A DNA stretch of 64,000 bases from Chlorobaculum parvum NCIB 8327 (GTDB lineage: Bacteria; Bacteroidota; Chlorobiia; Chlorobiales; Chlorobiaceae), in NCBI RefSeq assembly GCF_000020505.1, contig NC_011027.1:418001-482000 (forward strand). The letters run 5' to 3'. The notes beneath the pieces were generated by a model. It did not search any database and was not told the DNA's origin. It worked only from the letters and a program-made list of their open reading frames with translations. How positions within the stretch are numbered: position 1 is the stretch's first letter; every line of letters begins with the position of its first letter. A program made the translations under genes and the position numbers. Below, one piece after another: positions 41,588 to 50,571 of the stretch.

Positions 41588-41764
41588 TTTTTTCTTAGCA
41601 CTACACAACTCACATACTCTGTCATTCCGGCTTGCCGGATGAAGCCCCGGGGAAGTGTCCCGAGCATGCTCAGGATCCCCCGGAGGCGCTGTGAGGTCAG
41701 GCAACTGGCCGAGCAGATGCCGCTGGCGGCAGGGTAGAGGATCAACTAAACAAAGGAGACAATC
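41588..41764 (+). other. GC-rich, possibly structured leader before rpsB
   Basis: This 177-base spacer holds several complementary GC blocks (ccggcttgccgg at 41628-41639; ccccgggg near 41645; ccccccgg near 41685; gccgctggcggc near 41718) and ends in aaaggagaca before rpsB. It could be a regulatory leader for S2/EF-Ts or contain a repeat element. No known leader is recognised. Confidence 0.35.
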
Positions 41765-42520
41765 ATGTCAAAATTCCAGCTCGAGCAGATGCTTCGCGCA
41801 GGCGTGCACTTCGGTCACCTCGCCCGCCGTTGGAGCCCGAAAATGAAGCCGTATATCTTCATGGAGAAGAACGGCGTTCACATCATCGACCTCAAAAAGA
41901 CCCTCGTCATGGCCGACGAGGCGCTCAAGGCTATCGAGGCTATCGCTTCGACCGGCCGCGAAATCATGCTGGTCGGCACCAAGAAACAGGCCAAGGTTAT
42001 CATCGCCGAACAGGCAGAGCGCGCCGGTATGCCGTACGTCTGCGAGCGCTGGCTCGGCGGTATGCTGACCAACTTCTCGACCATTCGCCAGAGCATCCGT
42101 CGCATGAACGCTATCGATCGCATGGAGACCGACGGCACCTTCGACATGATCACCAAGAAAGAGCGCCTCATGCTGCTCCGCGAAAAGGACAAGCTTGTAC
42201 GCATTCTCGGTGGTATCGCCAACATGAATCGTCTTCCCGCCGCGCTGTTCGTGGTCGATATCAAGAAAGAGCACATCGCTATCAAGGAAGCTCGCTCGCT
42301 CGGGATTCCGATCTTCGCAATGGTCGATACCAACTGCGATCCTGACGAGGTCGATTACATCATCCCGGCCAACGACGACGCTATCCGCTCCATCGAGCTG
42401 ATGGTCAAGGCTGTTGCCGATACCATCATCGAAGCCCGTTCGCTTCAGGAAGAGCAGGAAGCGATTGCCGAAATGGACGAGCAGGTCGAAGAGGACGCAG
42501 AAGAAGCTTCCAACGACTGA
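41765..42520 (+). CDS. rpsB: 30S ribosomal protein S2
   Basis: The 251-residue S2 has [45 protein letters not shown] and [19 protein letters not shown]. An acidic C-terminal tail ([12 protein letters not shown]) is an extension. It binds the 30S platform side. tsf follows after 83 bases in the conserved order. Confidence 0.97.
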   Translation: MSKFQLEQMLRAGVHFGHLARRWSPKMKPYIFMEKNGVHIIDLKKTLVMADEALKAIEAIASTGREIMLVGTKKQAKVIIAEQAERAGMPYVCERWLGGMLTNFSTIRQSIRRMNAIDRMETDGTFDMITKKERLMLLREKDKLVRILGGIANMNRLPAALFVVDIKKEHIAIKEARSLGIPIFAMVDTNCDPDEVDYIIPANDDAIRSIELMVKAVADTIIEARSLQEEQEAIAEMDEQVEEDAEEASND

Positions 42521-42603
42521 TCTTAACGCTTGACGCGGCCGGAACCCCCGCTGTTCCGGTCGCGCCTTTCGCAACATTCACGATATAATTTCTACAGACT
42601 ACT

Positions 42604-43470
42604 ATGAGCCAGATTTCTGCCAAGGACGTCAAGGAACTCAGGGACACCACCGGCGTCGGCATGATGGAGTGCAAGAAAGCCCTCGAAGAGACCGGGGGAG
42701 ATATGCAGAAAGCCGTCGAATACCTTCGCAAGAAAGGCGCAGCTATGGCTGCAAAGCGTGCTGATCGCGAAGCTTCCGAAGGCGCCGTCTGCATTCTGAT
42801 GAGCGACGACCAGAAAACCGGCGTCATTCTCGAACTCAACTGCGAAACCGACTTCGTGGCTCGCGGTGAAGTGTTTACCGGTTTTGCCAATGAGCTTGCC
42901 GAACTGGCACTCGCCAACAACTGTGAGTCCAGAGAGGATCTGCTTGCCATCAATCTCGGTGAAGCCTACGGCAACGAGAAGGTCGAAGACGCCCTCAAGT
43001 CGATGACCGGTAAGGTCGGCGAGAAGCTCGAACTCAAGCGTCTTGCGATGCTCAAGGCCGAAGATGGCGTGCTTGAAAGCTATATTCACCCCGGCTCGCA
43101 GCTCGGTGCTCTGATCGCTGTCGAAACCGACAAGCCGGAAGAGACCAAGGCGCTCGCCAAAGACCTCGCCATGCAGGTTGCTGCCGCTTCCCCGATCGAA
43201 GTCGGTCGTGATGCTGTGCCGGCAGAACTCGTTGAGAAGGAGAAAGAGATTTACCGTCAGCAGGCTCTTGCCGAAGGCAAGAAAGAGGAGTTCGTTGATA
43301 AAATCGTCATGGGCCGTATCAACAAGTACTACCAGGAGGTGGTGCTGACCGAGCAGACCTTCATCAAGGATCAGAACGCCCGCGTTTCCGGCGTGCTTGA
43401 CGACTTTATGAAGAAGAACCAGGCGCAAGTCAAAATCAAAGCCTTTGTCAGGTATCAGTTAGGAGCCTGA
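42604..43470 (+). CDS. tsf: elongation factor Ts
   Basis: The 288-residue EF-Ts has the N-terminal UBA-like start ([27 protein letters not shown]), the TDFVAR motif in [12 protein letters not shown], and a full core. It regenerates EF-Tu-GTP by releasing GDP. Its terminator follows immediately. Confidence 0.97.
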   Translation: MSQISAKDVKELRDTTGVGMMECKKALEETGGDMQKAVEYLRKKGAAMAAKRADREASEGAVCILMSDDQKTGVILELNCETDFVARGEVFTGFANELAELALANNCESREDLLAINLGEAYGNEKVEDALKSMTGKVGEKLELKRLAMLKAEDGVLESYIHPGSQLGALIAVETDKPEETKALAKDLAMQVAAASPIEVGRDAVPAELVEKEKEIYRQQALAEGKKEEFVDKIVMGRINKYYQEVVLTEQTFIKDQNARVSGVLDDFMKKNQAQVKIKAFVRYQLGA

Positions 43471-43477
43471 AGCTGAA

Positions 43478-43511
43478 AAAAGCCTCGTTGATACGAGGCT
43501 TTTTTTTTTGC
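43478..43511 (+). terminator. rho-independent terminator after tsf
   Basis: aaaaaagcctcg, loop and cgaggctttttttttt form a textbook hairpin with a long T-run, right after the tsf stop. Confidence 0.9.
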
Positions 43512-43573
43512 TTATTACTTATTAAGAGCAGTTAAGTTTGTCGCTTAGCCAACCAGTAGAAGGAGATGCAGGT

Positions 43574-44293
43574 ATGCTAAAGTACAGGAGAATCCTGTTC
43601 AAGATCAGCGGCGAGTCGCTTGCAGGAGAGAGTGGATACGGAATTGATGCCGGTGTACTTGTAAAGTTTGCCGAAGAGATAAAGGAGGCCAGCGACCTCG
43701 GTGCTGAAATCGCACTGGTCATCGGTGGTGGCAATATCTTCAGGGGTTTGTCGAAAGCAGCCGCTTCGATGGACCGTGTTCAGGCCGATTATATGGGGAT
43801 GCTTGCTACCGTCATCAACTCGCTTGCCCTTCAGGACGCTCTCGAACGGCAGGGAATTTACACTCGCCTGCTGACAGCTATCAAGATGGAGCAGATCGCC
43901 GAGCCGTTCATAAGACGCCGTGCGGTAAGGCATCTCGAAAAAGGACGAGTTGTCATTTTTGGGGCAGGCACGGGTAACCCCTATTTTACCACCGATACGG
44001 CGGCCTCTCTGCGAGCTATCGAAATCGAAGCCGACGTCATCATCAAGGGCACCAGGGTCGAAGGTGTGTATGATTCAGATCCGGAGAAAAATCCCGATGC
44101 GGAGTTCTTCCCGAGAATCTCCTATTTCGACGTGATCAGGAAAAATCTCAGGGTAATGGATATGACCGCCATCACGCTTTGCCGCGAAAACACCCTTCCA
44201 ATTGTGGTGATGAACATGAACACGAAAGGCAATTTCACCCGCTTGCTCAAAGGCGAGCCGATCGGTACGCTCGTGCATATCGGGGAGGAGTAG
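43574..44293 (+). CDS. pyrH: UMP kinase
   Basis: The 239-residue enzyme is an amino-acid-kinase-fold UMP kinase: [15 protein letters not shown] at the start, [26 protein letters not shown]. It phosphorylates UMP to UDP and is controlled by GTP and UTP in the family. ATG 43574 follows aaggagatgcaggt; an upstream TTG at 43538 is in frame but less likely. The order rpsB-tsf-pyrH is conserved, although a terminator separates tsf from pyrH. Confidence 0.95.
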   Translation: MLKYRRILFKISGESLAGESGYGIDAGVLVKFAEEIKEASDLGAEIALVIGGGNIFRGLSKAAASMDRVQADYMGMLATVINSLALQDALERQGIYTRLLTAIKMEQIAEPFIRRRAVRHLEKGRVVIFGAGTGNPYFTTDTAASLRAIEIEADVIIKGTRVEGVYDSDPEKNPDAEFFPRISYFDVIRKNLRVMDMTAITLCRENTLPIVVMNMNTKGNFTRLLKGEPIGTLVHIGEE

Positions 44294-44295
44294 CA

Positions 44296-44327
44296 GTTGA
44301 TACTGGATAATTGACAGTTGATAATTG
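44296..44327. repeat. GTTGACAATGGATAATTGA-type repeat after pyrH
   Basis: gttgatactggataattgac and agttgataattg form a variant copy of the dispersed element, directly after the pyrH stop and before its terminator. Confidence 0.55.
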
Positions 44328-44363
44328 AAAAAGGCGATCCAGATAAATCAGGGTCGCCTTTTT
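44328..44363 (+). terminator. terminator after pyrH
   Basis: aaaaaggcgatcc (44328-44340) pairs with gggtcgcctttttt (44351 on), giving a GC stem and T-run. Confidence 0.8.
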
Positions 44364-44436
44364 GCATTGGGGGGAGCAGGTGGGTCGGTCTGATCTGAAA
44401 GGAAAAAGTTTAAGCTGGCCGCTTATTCCTTCTGTA

Positions 44437-44475
44437 ATTATCAATTATCCATTGTCAACTATCAATTCATTGACT
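44437..44475. repeat. GTTGACAATGGATAATTGA-type repeat at the recX 3' end
   Basis: attatcaattatccattgtc and aactatcaattcattgactg is the element in the opposite orientation to 44296. It contains the recX stop codon and last codons (ELIVDNG), so two inverted copies lie between convergent pyrH and recX. Confidence 0.6.
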
Positions 44476-44909
44476 GTTTCCTTGATCGTGCTCCAATCGA
44501 AGCCGCGGTTTCGGAGGAAGGTAAAGAGCTTTTTTCTGATGGTATCGGGTGGGCCGGAGAGGGTGCGGAGTTTGCGTTCGGCGGCGTTGCGGCACAGTTC
44601 AGTCTGGTCGTATCCTGCAATGGTTTCTTCGATAATTTCGTCGCTCAAGCCCTTCTGCTTCAGCCGTGCACGGGTTTTGAACTTTCCTTCGGGACGGCGG
44701 CGCGCCATGCTTGCCATGCAGCTTCCAGCAAAAGTGCGGTCGTTGAGGAGGCTGAGCTGATCGAGCCGCTCCATTGCCGAAGCGATTGCATTTGAGTCGA
44801 ATCCCTTCTTTTTGAGTTTTCCTTCGAGTTCGGCTCTGCCATGATCCCTTGCGGCCAGAAGCCGCATGGCGTGTTCGAGTGCGTTTTTCCTGTCGCGCTC
44901 GTCAGCCAT
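44445..44909 (-). CDS. recX: RecA regulator RecX
   Basis: The 154-residue helical protein matches Rec[29 protein letters not shown] at the start, [34 protein letters not shown] and [12 protein letters not shown]. RecX caps or destabilises RecA filaments. It overlaps the end of the bchQ-like gene by 8 bases, so it is expressed from the pigment gene's transcript. Confidence 0.86.
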   Translation of the reverse strand: MADERDRKNALEHAMRLLAARDHGRAELEGKLKKKGFDSNAIASAMERLDQLSLLNDRTFAGSCMASMARRRPEGKFKTRARLKQKGLSDEIIEETIAGYDQTELCRNAAERKLRTLSGPPDTIRKKLFTFLRNRGFDWSTIKETVNELIVDNG

Positions 44910-46326
44910 TTGCTTCCCGGGGTTTCACTCCGGTCAGCATGGCGGGATTCATGTTGTGTTCTCGCTCGAACGCCTTGAGCTGCGCGGTAAGGTGGGTTTT
45001 GAACGCGATGCTGGTGACGAGGTTGATCATCTTGCGCGGATTGACCCAGGTTCTGGCCAGGATGTGCCGCCAGGAGTAAACCTTCACGTAGCTTGAGAGC
45101 ACCTTGTACTGGAAAAGCAGCGGATCGTAGCGATCCGACTTGATGACCAGGTGCAGCGCGTTGTATTTCTCCCAGTCCTCATCGGTGATGAGCCCGCTGT
45201 CCTTGTACTCATGGTACATCTGCGTACCCGGATAGGGCGTGATGATCTGGAAGATGGGCATGAAGATGCGGTTTTTCTCCACGAATTGCACCAGCTCGTC
45301 GATGTCTTCGAAAGTGTCGATGGCCGGGTTGAACAGGAAGTTGCCCTGGATGTTCAAACCTGCCTGGCGGCAATCCTCGATGATTTTCGTGTACTTCTCC
45401 GCTGAGTTGACGTGCCCCTTGTTGTAGTGCTCAAGGGTGCTCTGCTTGATCGATTCGAGGCCGGCCAAGACGAAGTTGCAGCCTGCATCCACCAGTTTCT
45501 TGACCGTTACCGGGTCTTCGAGGAAGTTGATGCTGAGGAAGACGCTGAAGGTGATGTCACACTCTTTCAAGAGGTCGAGCGCTTCCCAGAGCTTCTTCTT
45601 GTTGATGCCGAGGTTTTCGTCGGTCAGCATGAACCACGGCTTGGAGTTCTTGCCGTTGGCTTTGAAGAAGTACTTCTTGGCTTCTTCGACCTGCTGTTTC
45701 AGCGATTCCGGATTTTGCGCCCGATACTTCTTGCCAGTGAAGTTCGGCGTCACGCAGAACGAGCAGTTGAACGGGCAACCCCTGGTTACGTAGATCGGGA
45801 TAGACTTGGTTCCGTCGACCTTGGTGCGTTTTGAAGCCTCGGCGATACGGGCGTAATTGATCGGCGTGATCGATTTGACCGGTGGAAAATCGTCGGCATC
45901 GTAGCGCTCCTTGAGCCTGTTGTTTGCCACATCGTCGAGCAACGTCGTCCACAGATTATCGGCCTCTCCGACCACAATACAATCCGCGTGCTTTGCGGCC
46001 TCTTCCGGATTGAACGAAATGTGCAGTCCCCCCAGAATAACGGTCTTGCCGTGGCGCCGGAACTCGTCAGCGATCTCGTAAGCGCGGGTCGCTTCGAGAG
46101 TCCTTGATGTGATGCCGACCATATCGTAGTCGCCATCGTAGTTGATTTCGTCGTGGAAGTGCTCGTCCACCATTTCGAGCTTGTGCTGCGGGGGCGTCAG
46201 GCTGGCCAAGACGCCGAGCGCCATGTGGAACAGAGGTTTCTGGTTGCTGTCGTCATCCATTTTGCCCTGCGGGGAAACGAGCAGGATTTTCAGCGGCCGG
46301 GTGGCTTCTGGGTCGGGAAATTGCAT
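44902..46326 (-). CDS. bchQ: B12-binding-type radical SAM enzyme, probably BchQ (C-8 side-chain methyltransferase)
   Basis: The 474-residue protein has an N-terminal Rossmann-like cobalamin-binding-type domain (about 12-140, without an obvious DxHxxG motif) and a radical SAM core with C184-x3-C188-x2-C191 ([11 protein letters not shown]). In green sulfur bacteria, BchQ and BchR are such enzymes that methylate bacteriochlorophyll c precursors at C-8(2) and C-12(1). Divergence from the bchV-like gene and the order down to the RLP match the bchQ locus as I recall it (CT1777), so BchQ is preferred; the exact carbon is inferred. Confidence 0.78.
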   Translation of the reverse strand: MQFPDPEATRPLKILLVSPQGKMDDDSNQKPLFHMALGVLASLTPPQHKLEMVDEHFHDEINYDGDYDMVGITSRTLEATRAYEIADEFRRHGKTVILGGLHISFNPEEAAKHADCIVVGEADNLWTTLLDDVANNRLKERYDADDFPPVKSITPINYARIAEASKRTKVDGTKSIPIYVTRGCPFNCSFCVTPNFTGKKYRAQNPESLKQQVEEAKKYFFKANGKNSKPWFMLTDENLGINKKKLWEALDLLKECDITFSVFLSINFLEDPVTVKKLVDAGCNFVLAGLESIKQSTLEHYNKGHVNSAEKYTKIIEDCRQAGLNIQGNFLFNPAIDTFEDIDELVQFVEKNRIFMPIFQIITPYPGTQMYHEYKDSGLITDEDWEKYNALHLVIKSDRYDPLLFQYKVLSSYVKVYSWRHILARTWVNPRKMINLVTSIAFKTHLTAQLKAFEREHNMNPAMLTGVKPREANG

Positions 46327-46630
46327 CAGGAGATAAAAACCGGATTTTCGGAAAAAACCATCTCTCTAAACAGCAGGGTAGCTCCGTTTCGACTGGCGAT
46401 AGAAGGCGGACGTACAACCTGTCTGGTGAAACCTACGAAACCTGCCGAATTTAGCAAAATATTCCTTTCTCGTTGTTGGGCGAAGTGACGTAAAAACAGG
46501 TTTGTTCCGACTCTGTAATTTCAGTTTTTCCGTGTTTTTCAGCGGAGCGGGATTTTGCTATATTCCCTCCTTCGTACAGCCGGTGCAGGCTGATCTATCG
46601 TCAAATTCAGTTGCAAGCTATAAAGAATCT
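46327..46630. promoter_or_regulatory. divergent promoter region of bchQ and bchV
   Basis: About 300 bases lie between two outward-facing pigment genes. It must hold both promoters. AT-rich patches are at 46327-46365 and 46450-46530. I see no clear palindromic operator. Confidence 0.45.
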
Positions 46631-47104
46631 ATGCCTCGCTATACGCCTGAACAGCTCGCCAAACGTAACGCATCGGTCTGGACCGACATTCAGATTATTC
46701 TGGCTCCGCTTCAGTTTTTCATTTTCCTTGGTGGCGTAACGCTCAATACCCTCTACTATTTTAATCTGGCCAGCATCGATTTTTACTGGATCAGCGTAGC
46801 CATTCTTTTCAAGACGCTCTTTTTTGCCATCCTGTTCATCACCGGCATGTTTTTCGAAAAGGAGATTTTCGATAAGTGGGTCTATTCAAAGGAGTTTCTC
46901 TGGGAAGATGTGGGCAGTACGGTGGCGGCCTTTTTCCACTTGCTTTACTTCGTGATGGCATGGGTGGGTTTTTCTGAAGAGGTGCTGGTCAAGGAGGCGT
47001 ATATAGCCTACCTGACCTACGTGCTCAACGCCTTACAGTATCTGGTGAGGATCATTCTCGAAAAAAACAACGAACGAAAGCTGCAGAAACAGGAGAGCTT
47101 CTGA
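46631..47104 (+). CDS. bchV: bacteriochlorophyllide C-3 vinyl hydratase, BchF/BchV family
   Basis: The 157-residue integral membrane protein has the family opening [27 protein letters not shown] and four likely transmembrane helices. BchF and BchV hydrate the C-3 vinyl group to 1-hydroxyethyl in bacteriochlorophyll synthesis. The position opposite bchQ fits bchV (recalled as CT1776), the paralogue preferring highly alkylated substrates; bchF lies elsewhere in this group. I use ATG 46631; the frame is open from 46502 but the extra part is not family-like. Confidence 0.85.
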   Translation: MPRYTPEQLAKRNASVWTDIQIILAPLQFFIFLGGVTLNTLYYFNLASIDFYWISVAILFKTLFFAILFITGMFFEKEIFDKWVYSKEFLWEDVGSTVAAFFHLLYFVMAWVGFSEEVLVKEAYIAYLTYVLNALQYLVRIILEKNNERKLQKQESF

Positions 47105-47150
47105 TCGAGCCTCTCTGTTTGCCAGCTTTCGGTACAGTGTATCACAGAAG

Positions 47151-47372
47151 ATGAATTACAGTTTCAAGACGCTCTGGAATGCGATGTTTGTGGTTGTCGG
47201 ACCGCTCTGGTTCGGACTTGTCTGGATGATCTGGTCGTCCGGACAGCTCAAAACGCCCTACGATCATACGATCTTTCTATCCCTGATCATTCCGGGTTTC
47301 ATCCTGATCTATCTCATGGGATTTCTCATTCAGAAGCGTCATTCCCGGAAGATGCAGAATATGCAGTCCTGA
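47151..47372 (+). CDS. small two-helix membrane protein of unknown function
   Basis: The 73-residue protein has two hydrophobic helices (about 11-30 and 41-61) with a short polar loop and a basic, Met-rich C-terminal tail (QKRHSRKMQNMQS). I recognise no family. It lies 46 bases after bchV and 48 before the aldolase/SDR gene, in line with both, and could belong to either unit. Codon use is like its neighbours. Confidence 0.65.
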   Translation: MNYSFKTLWNAMFVVVGPLWFGLVWMIWSSGQLKTPYDHTIFLSLIIPGFILIYLMGFLIQKRHSRKMQNMQS

Positions 47373-47420
47373 ATCGTGCAATTGCCTTGTTAACCGTGCT
47401 CAAAGGAATATTCAATCAGT

Positions 47421-49541
47421 ATGCTGAATCTCTGGAACGAGTCCGATCTTGAAAAGATAGCGGCAGGCCGTATCAACGCTGCCGATACACCCGAGGAACT
47501 GGTCGATCTTGTGTATGCTTCGAGGTTACTGGGCAAGGACGACCGCTTGGTCATGCACGGTGGCGGCAACACTTCCGTCAAGAGCGTGCTGACCGACTTT
47601 ATCGGCAACAAGGTCAACGTGATTTTCATCAAGGCAAGCGGCGTGAACCTTGCTTCGGTCGATGCCGGGGACTTCACTCCGGTTCGTCTCGATCCGCTTC
47701 GCAAGCTGCAACAGATGTACGCGTCCGGCCAGCGCCACAGCGAGGATGATATCAAGCGCTTTTCGACCAGGGAGTTCAAGAATTTCCTCTATCTCAACCT
47801 CTTTACCCTGACCGACCACATGGTGAGCCGGTCGCTGAGCCCGTCGATCGAGACGCTGCTCCATGCCTTTCTGCCGCACCGCTACATTCTCCATACCCAC
47901 TCGCTGGCCCTGCTCACGCTGAGCAACCAGACCGAAGGCGACCGCATGTGCCGCGAGGCGCTCGGCGATGGCTACGGCATGGTTCCGTACATCCAGCCTG
48001 GCCTCGGGCTTGCCAAGTCAGCTTTCGAGGCTTACGAAGAGAACCCTTCAATCGAAGGCATGGTGCTGCACAAGCACGGTCTGGTGACCTTCGGTGATTC
48101 GGCCAAAGAGGCTTACGACCGCATGATTGACGGGGTGAACCGCATCGAAGAACGCATTTCTTCAGCCGAGCGCAAGGTGTTCGCTTCGGTTCCGATGCCC
48201 GCCTCCATCGCTACAGTCGAGCAGGTTGCTCCGATTGTGCGAGGCGCATGCTCCTTCGAGAAGACGCCCGGAGAAAAGGATTACCAGAGCTTCGTGCTCG
48301 AATTCCGCAACTCGCCCGCGTTGCTCGACTATCTCAAAATCGCCGATCTCGAAACGTTTGCCCGCAAAGGCGCGATGACGCCTGATTTCATCATCCGAAC
48401 CAAGAACCATCCGCTCGTAGCACCTGCGCCGGATGCCGCTGATCTGGAGGGATTCGGCAAGGCGTTGAGGGAGCGCGTCGAGCGCTACGTTGAGGAGTAT
48501 CGTGCTTACTACGAGCGCCAGCAGCAGGCGACAGGAATGGAGGTCTCCATGATCGATCCGATGCCGCGCGTGGTTCTTGTGCCGGGGCTGGGGCTGTTCG
48601 GCCTGGGCCTGTCTGCAGTCGACGCGAAGCTCACGGCGGACATCGCCGAGCATTCGGCGCTGGCGATGCTCGATGCCGAATCGATCGGCTGTTTCGAGTC
48701 GATCTCGGAGCGCGACGCATTCGAAATCGAGTACTGGGACATGGAGCAGGCCAAGGTGCGCAAGAACCGAAATGGTGGCGAGTTCGCCGGCAAGGTGGTG
48801 ATGGTCACCGGCGGCGCTGGGGCTATCGGCCTCGCTACGGCAAAGGCTTTCAAGCAGAAAGGCGCGGAGCTGGTGATCATGGATCTCGATCCGACGGCGC
48901 TCAACAAAGCTGCCGAAGAGCTCGGCGCTGGTACGCTGGCGATACCCTGCGATGTGACCGACGCCTCAGTCGTACGCAGTGCGTTCGATACGATCTGCCG
49001 CACCTACGGCGGTATTGACATCATCGTTTCCAACGTCGGTGTCGCTTTGCAAGGTCGGATTGGCGATGTTTCCGACGAGCTGCTCCGCAAGAGCTTTGAG
49101 ATCAACTTCTTCTCGCACCAGACGGTCGCGCAGAACGCGGTTAAAATCATGCGTGCTCAGAAGATCGGCGGTTCGCTGCTCTTCAACGTTTCGAAGCAGG
49201 CGGTCAATCCCGGTGCCGATTTCGGCCCGTACGGTCTGCCCAAGGCGGCTACGCTCTTTCTCGTCCGCCAGTACGCACTCGATCACGGACGTGACGGCAT
49301 TCGTGCCAACGGCGTCAATGCGGACAGGATCCGCAGCGGCCTGCTTACGCCGGAGATGATCAAGGCTCGTTCGGCAGCACGCGGACTGAGCGAAAAAGAT
49401 TATATGGCCGGCAACCTGCTCGGCCTTGAGGTGACGGCTGAAGATGTGGCCGATGCGTTCGTGCATCTGGCGCTCGAAGCCAAGACGACCGGCTCGATCA
49501 CCACGGTCGATGGTGGCAACATCGCTGCCGCGCTCAGGTGA
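47421..49541 (+). CDS. bifunctional class II aldolase/short-chain dehydrogenase
   Basis: A fusion of 706 residues. The N-terminal part (about 1-430) is a class II aldolase/adducin domain with HGGGNTSVKS and the zinc motif ILHTHSLAL. The C-terminal part (about 450-706) is an SDR with VTGGAGAIGLATAKAF and active site YGLPK. Relatives (RhaD/RhaE type) split a sugar 1-phosphate such as rhamnulose-1-phosphate and oxidise the released lactaldehyde. Here it precedes an LsrF-like enzyme and the RLP by short gaps, so it may act on a deoxy-pentulose or similar phosphate. The substrate is unknown. Confidence 0.88.
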   Translation: MLNLWNESDLEKIAAGRINAADTPEELVDLVYASRLLGKDDRLVMHGGGNTSVKSVLTDFIGNKVNVIFIKASGVNLASVDAGDFTPVRLDPLRKLQQMYASGQRHSEDDIKRFSTREFKNFLYLNLFTLTDHMVSRSLSPSIETLLHAFLPHRYILHTHSLALLTLSNQTEGDRMCREALGDGYGMVPYIQPGLGLAKSAFEAYEENPSIEGMVLHKHGLVTFGDSAKEAYDRMIDGVNRIEERISSAERKVFASVPMPASIATVEQVAPIVRGACSFEKTPGEKDYQSFVLEFRNSPALLDYLKIADLETFARKGAMTPDFIIRTKNHPLVAPAPDAADLEGFGKALRERVERYVEEYRAYYERQQQATGMEVSMIDPMPRVVLVPGLGLFGLGLSAVDAKLTADIAEHSALAMLDAESIGCFESISERDAFEIEYWDMEQAKVRKNRNGGEFAGKVVMVTGGAGAIGLATAKAFKQKGAELVIMDLDPTALNKAAEELGAGTLAIPCDVTDASVVRSAFDTICRTYGGIDIIVSNVGVALQGRIGDVSDELLRKSFEINFFSHQTVAQNAVKIMRAQKIGGSLLFNVSKQAVNPGADFGPYGLPKAATLFLVRQYALDHGRDGIRANGVNADRIRSGLLTPEMIKARSAARGLSEKDYMAGNLLGLEVTAEDVADAFVHLALEAKTTGSITTVDGGNIAAALR

Positions 49542-49591
49542 GCATCACAGTTTTACTATTCATTCAATAACCGAATCAGGAGGTCACGACG

Positions 49592-50473
49592 ATGGCGGAG
49601 TACGATAAGGACAAACAGGCCAAAGAGTATTACACCGATATTCCGGTCGATACCCATGGCTTTTTTCTGAAAGGCGCCCACTCGCTCGACTGGGGCATGA
49701 AGAATCGCCTTTCGAGGATTTTCCGCCCCGATACGGGCAAGACGGTCATGTTCGCCATCGACCACGGTTACTTCCAGGGTCCGACCACCGGTCTGGAACG
49801 CCCTGACGTGAACATCGTGCCGCTCATGAAGCACGCCGATGCTATCATGCTGACCCGTGGTATCCTTCGTACCACCGTTCCGCCGAGCCTCACCAAAGCG
49901 GTCGTGATGCGGTGCAGCGGCGGGCCGAGCATTCTCAAGGAGCTGTCCGACGAGGAGCTGGCCGTTGACATCGAGGACGCCATCCGTATGAACGTTGCCT
50001 GCATCACGCTTCAGGTCTTCATCGGCGGCGAGTACGAGACCCGTTCGATTCACAACATGACCAAGCTGGTTGACATGGGCCTCCGCTATGGCATTCCTAC
50101 CATGGCCGTGACCGCTGTCGGCAAGGACATGGTGCGCGACGCCAAATACTTCCGCCTGGCCACGCGCATCTGCGCTGAACTCGGCGCACAGCTCGTCAAA
50201 ACCTACTACGTGCCGGAAGATTTCGAGACCGTCGTGGCCTCCTGCCCGGTGCCGATCGTTATGGCTGGCGGCAAGAAGCTCCCCGAGCTCGACGCGCTGA
50301 CCATGTCGTACAACGCGATCCAGGAGGGTGCTGCTGGCGTCGATATGGGCCGTAACATCTTCCAGAGCGACAACCCCGAGGAGATGATGCTGGCTGTCAA
50401 CAAGATCGTGCACGAAGGCTACAACCCTAACGAGGCTTACGAGTACTTCAACTCGCTCGTCGCCGGAAAGTAA
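49592..50473 (+). CDS. LsrF-like thiolase/class I aldolase-fold enzyme (DhnA family)
   Basis: The 293-residue protein resembles E. coli LsrF over nearly its full length as I remember that sequence: ALDWGM-like start ([14 protein letters not shown]), [50 protein letters not shown] with K203 at the LsrF catalytic lysine position, and [12 protein letters not shown]. LsrF transfers acetyl from 3-hydroxy-2,4-pentanedione-5-phosphate to CoA, ending autoinducer-2 breakdown. No lsrK, lsr transporter or luxS is in the window, so the substrate may be another phosphorylated C5 diketone. A terminator-like hairpin follows. Confidence 0.85.
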   Translation: MAEYDKDKQAKEYYTDIPVDTHGFFLKGAHSLDWGMKNRLSRIFRPDTGKTVMFAIDHGYFQGPTTGLERPDVNIVPLMKHADAIMLTRGILRTTVPPSLTKAVVMRCSGGPSILKELSDEELAVDIEDAIRMNVACITLQVFIGGEYETRSIHNMTKLVDMGLRYGIPTMAVTAVGKDMVRDAKYFRLATRICAELGAQLVKTYYVPEDFETVVASCPVPIVMAGGKKLPELDALTMSYNAIQEGAAGVDMGRNIFQSDNPEEMMLAVNKIVHEGYNPNEAYEYFNSLVAGK

Positions 50474-50507
50474 CTGTCGGGCGGCACTGACCGCCTTCAC
50501 CGTCAAA

Positions 50508-50542
50508 CGGGAGGCAGCGCGAACACTGCCTCCCGCGTTTTT
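50508..50542 (+). terminator. hairpin with T-run between LsrF-like gene and RLP
   Basis: cgggaggcag (50508-50517) pairs perfectly with ctgcctcccg (50526-50535), followed by cgttttta. It lies 30 bases before the RLP start, so it ends or attenuates the aldolase-LsrF transcript. Confidence 0.82.
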
Positions 50543-50571
50543 ATAACTGCAGCGGCTGATCGAATCGAATT

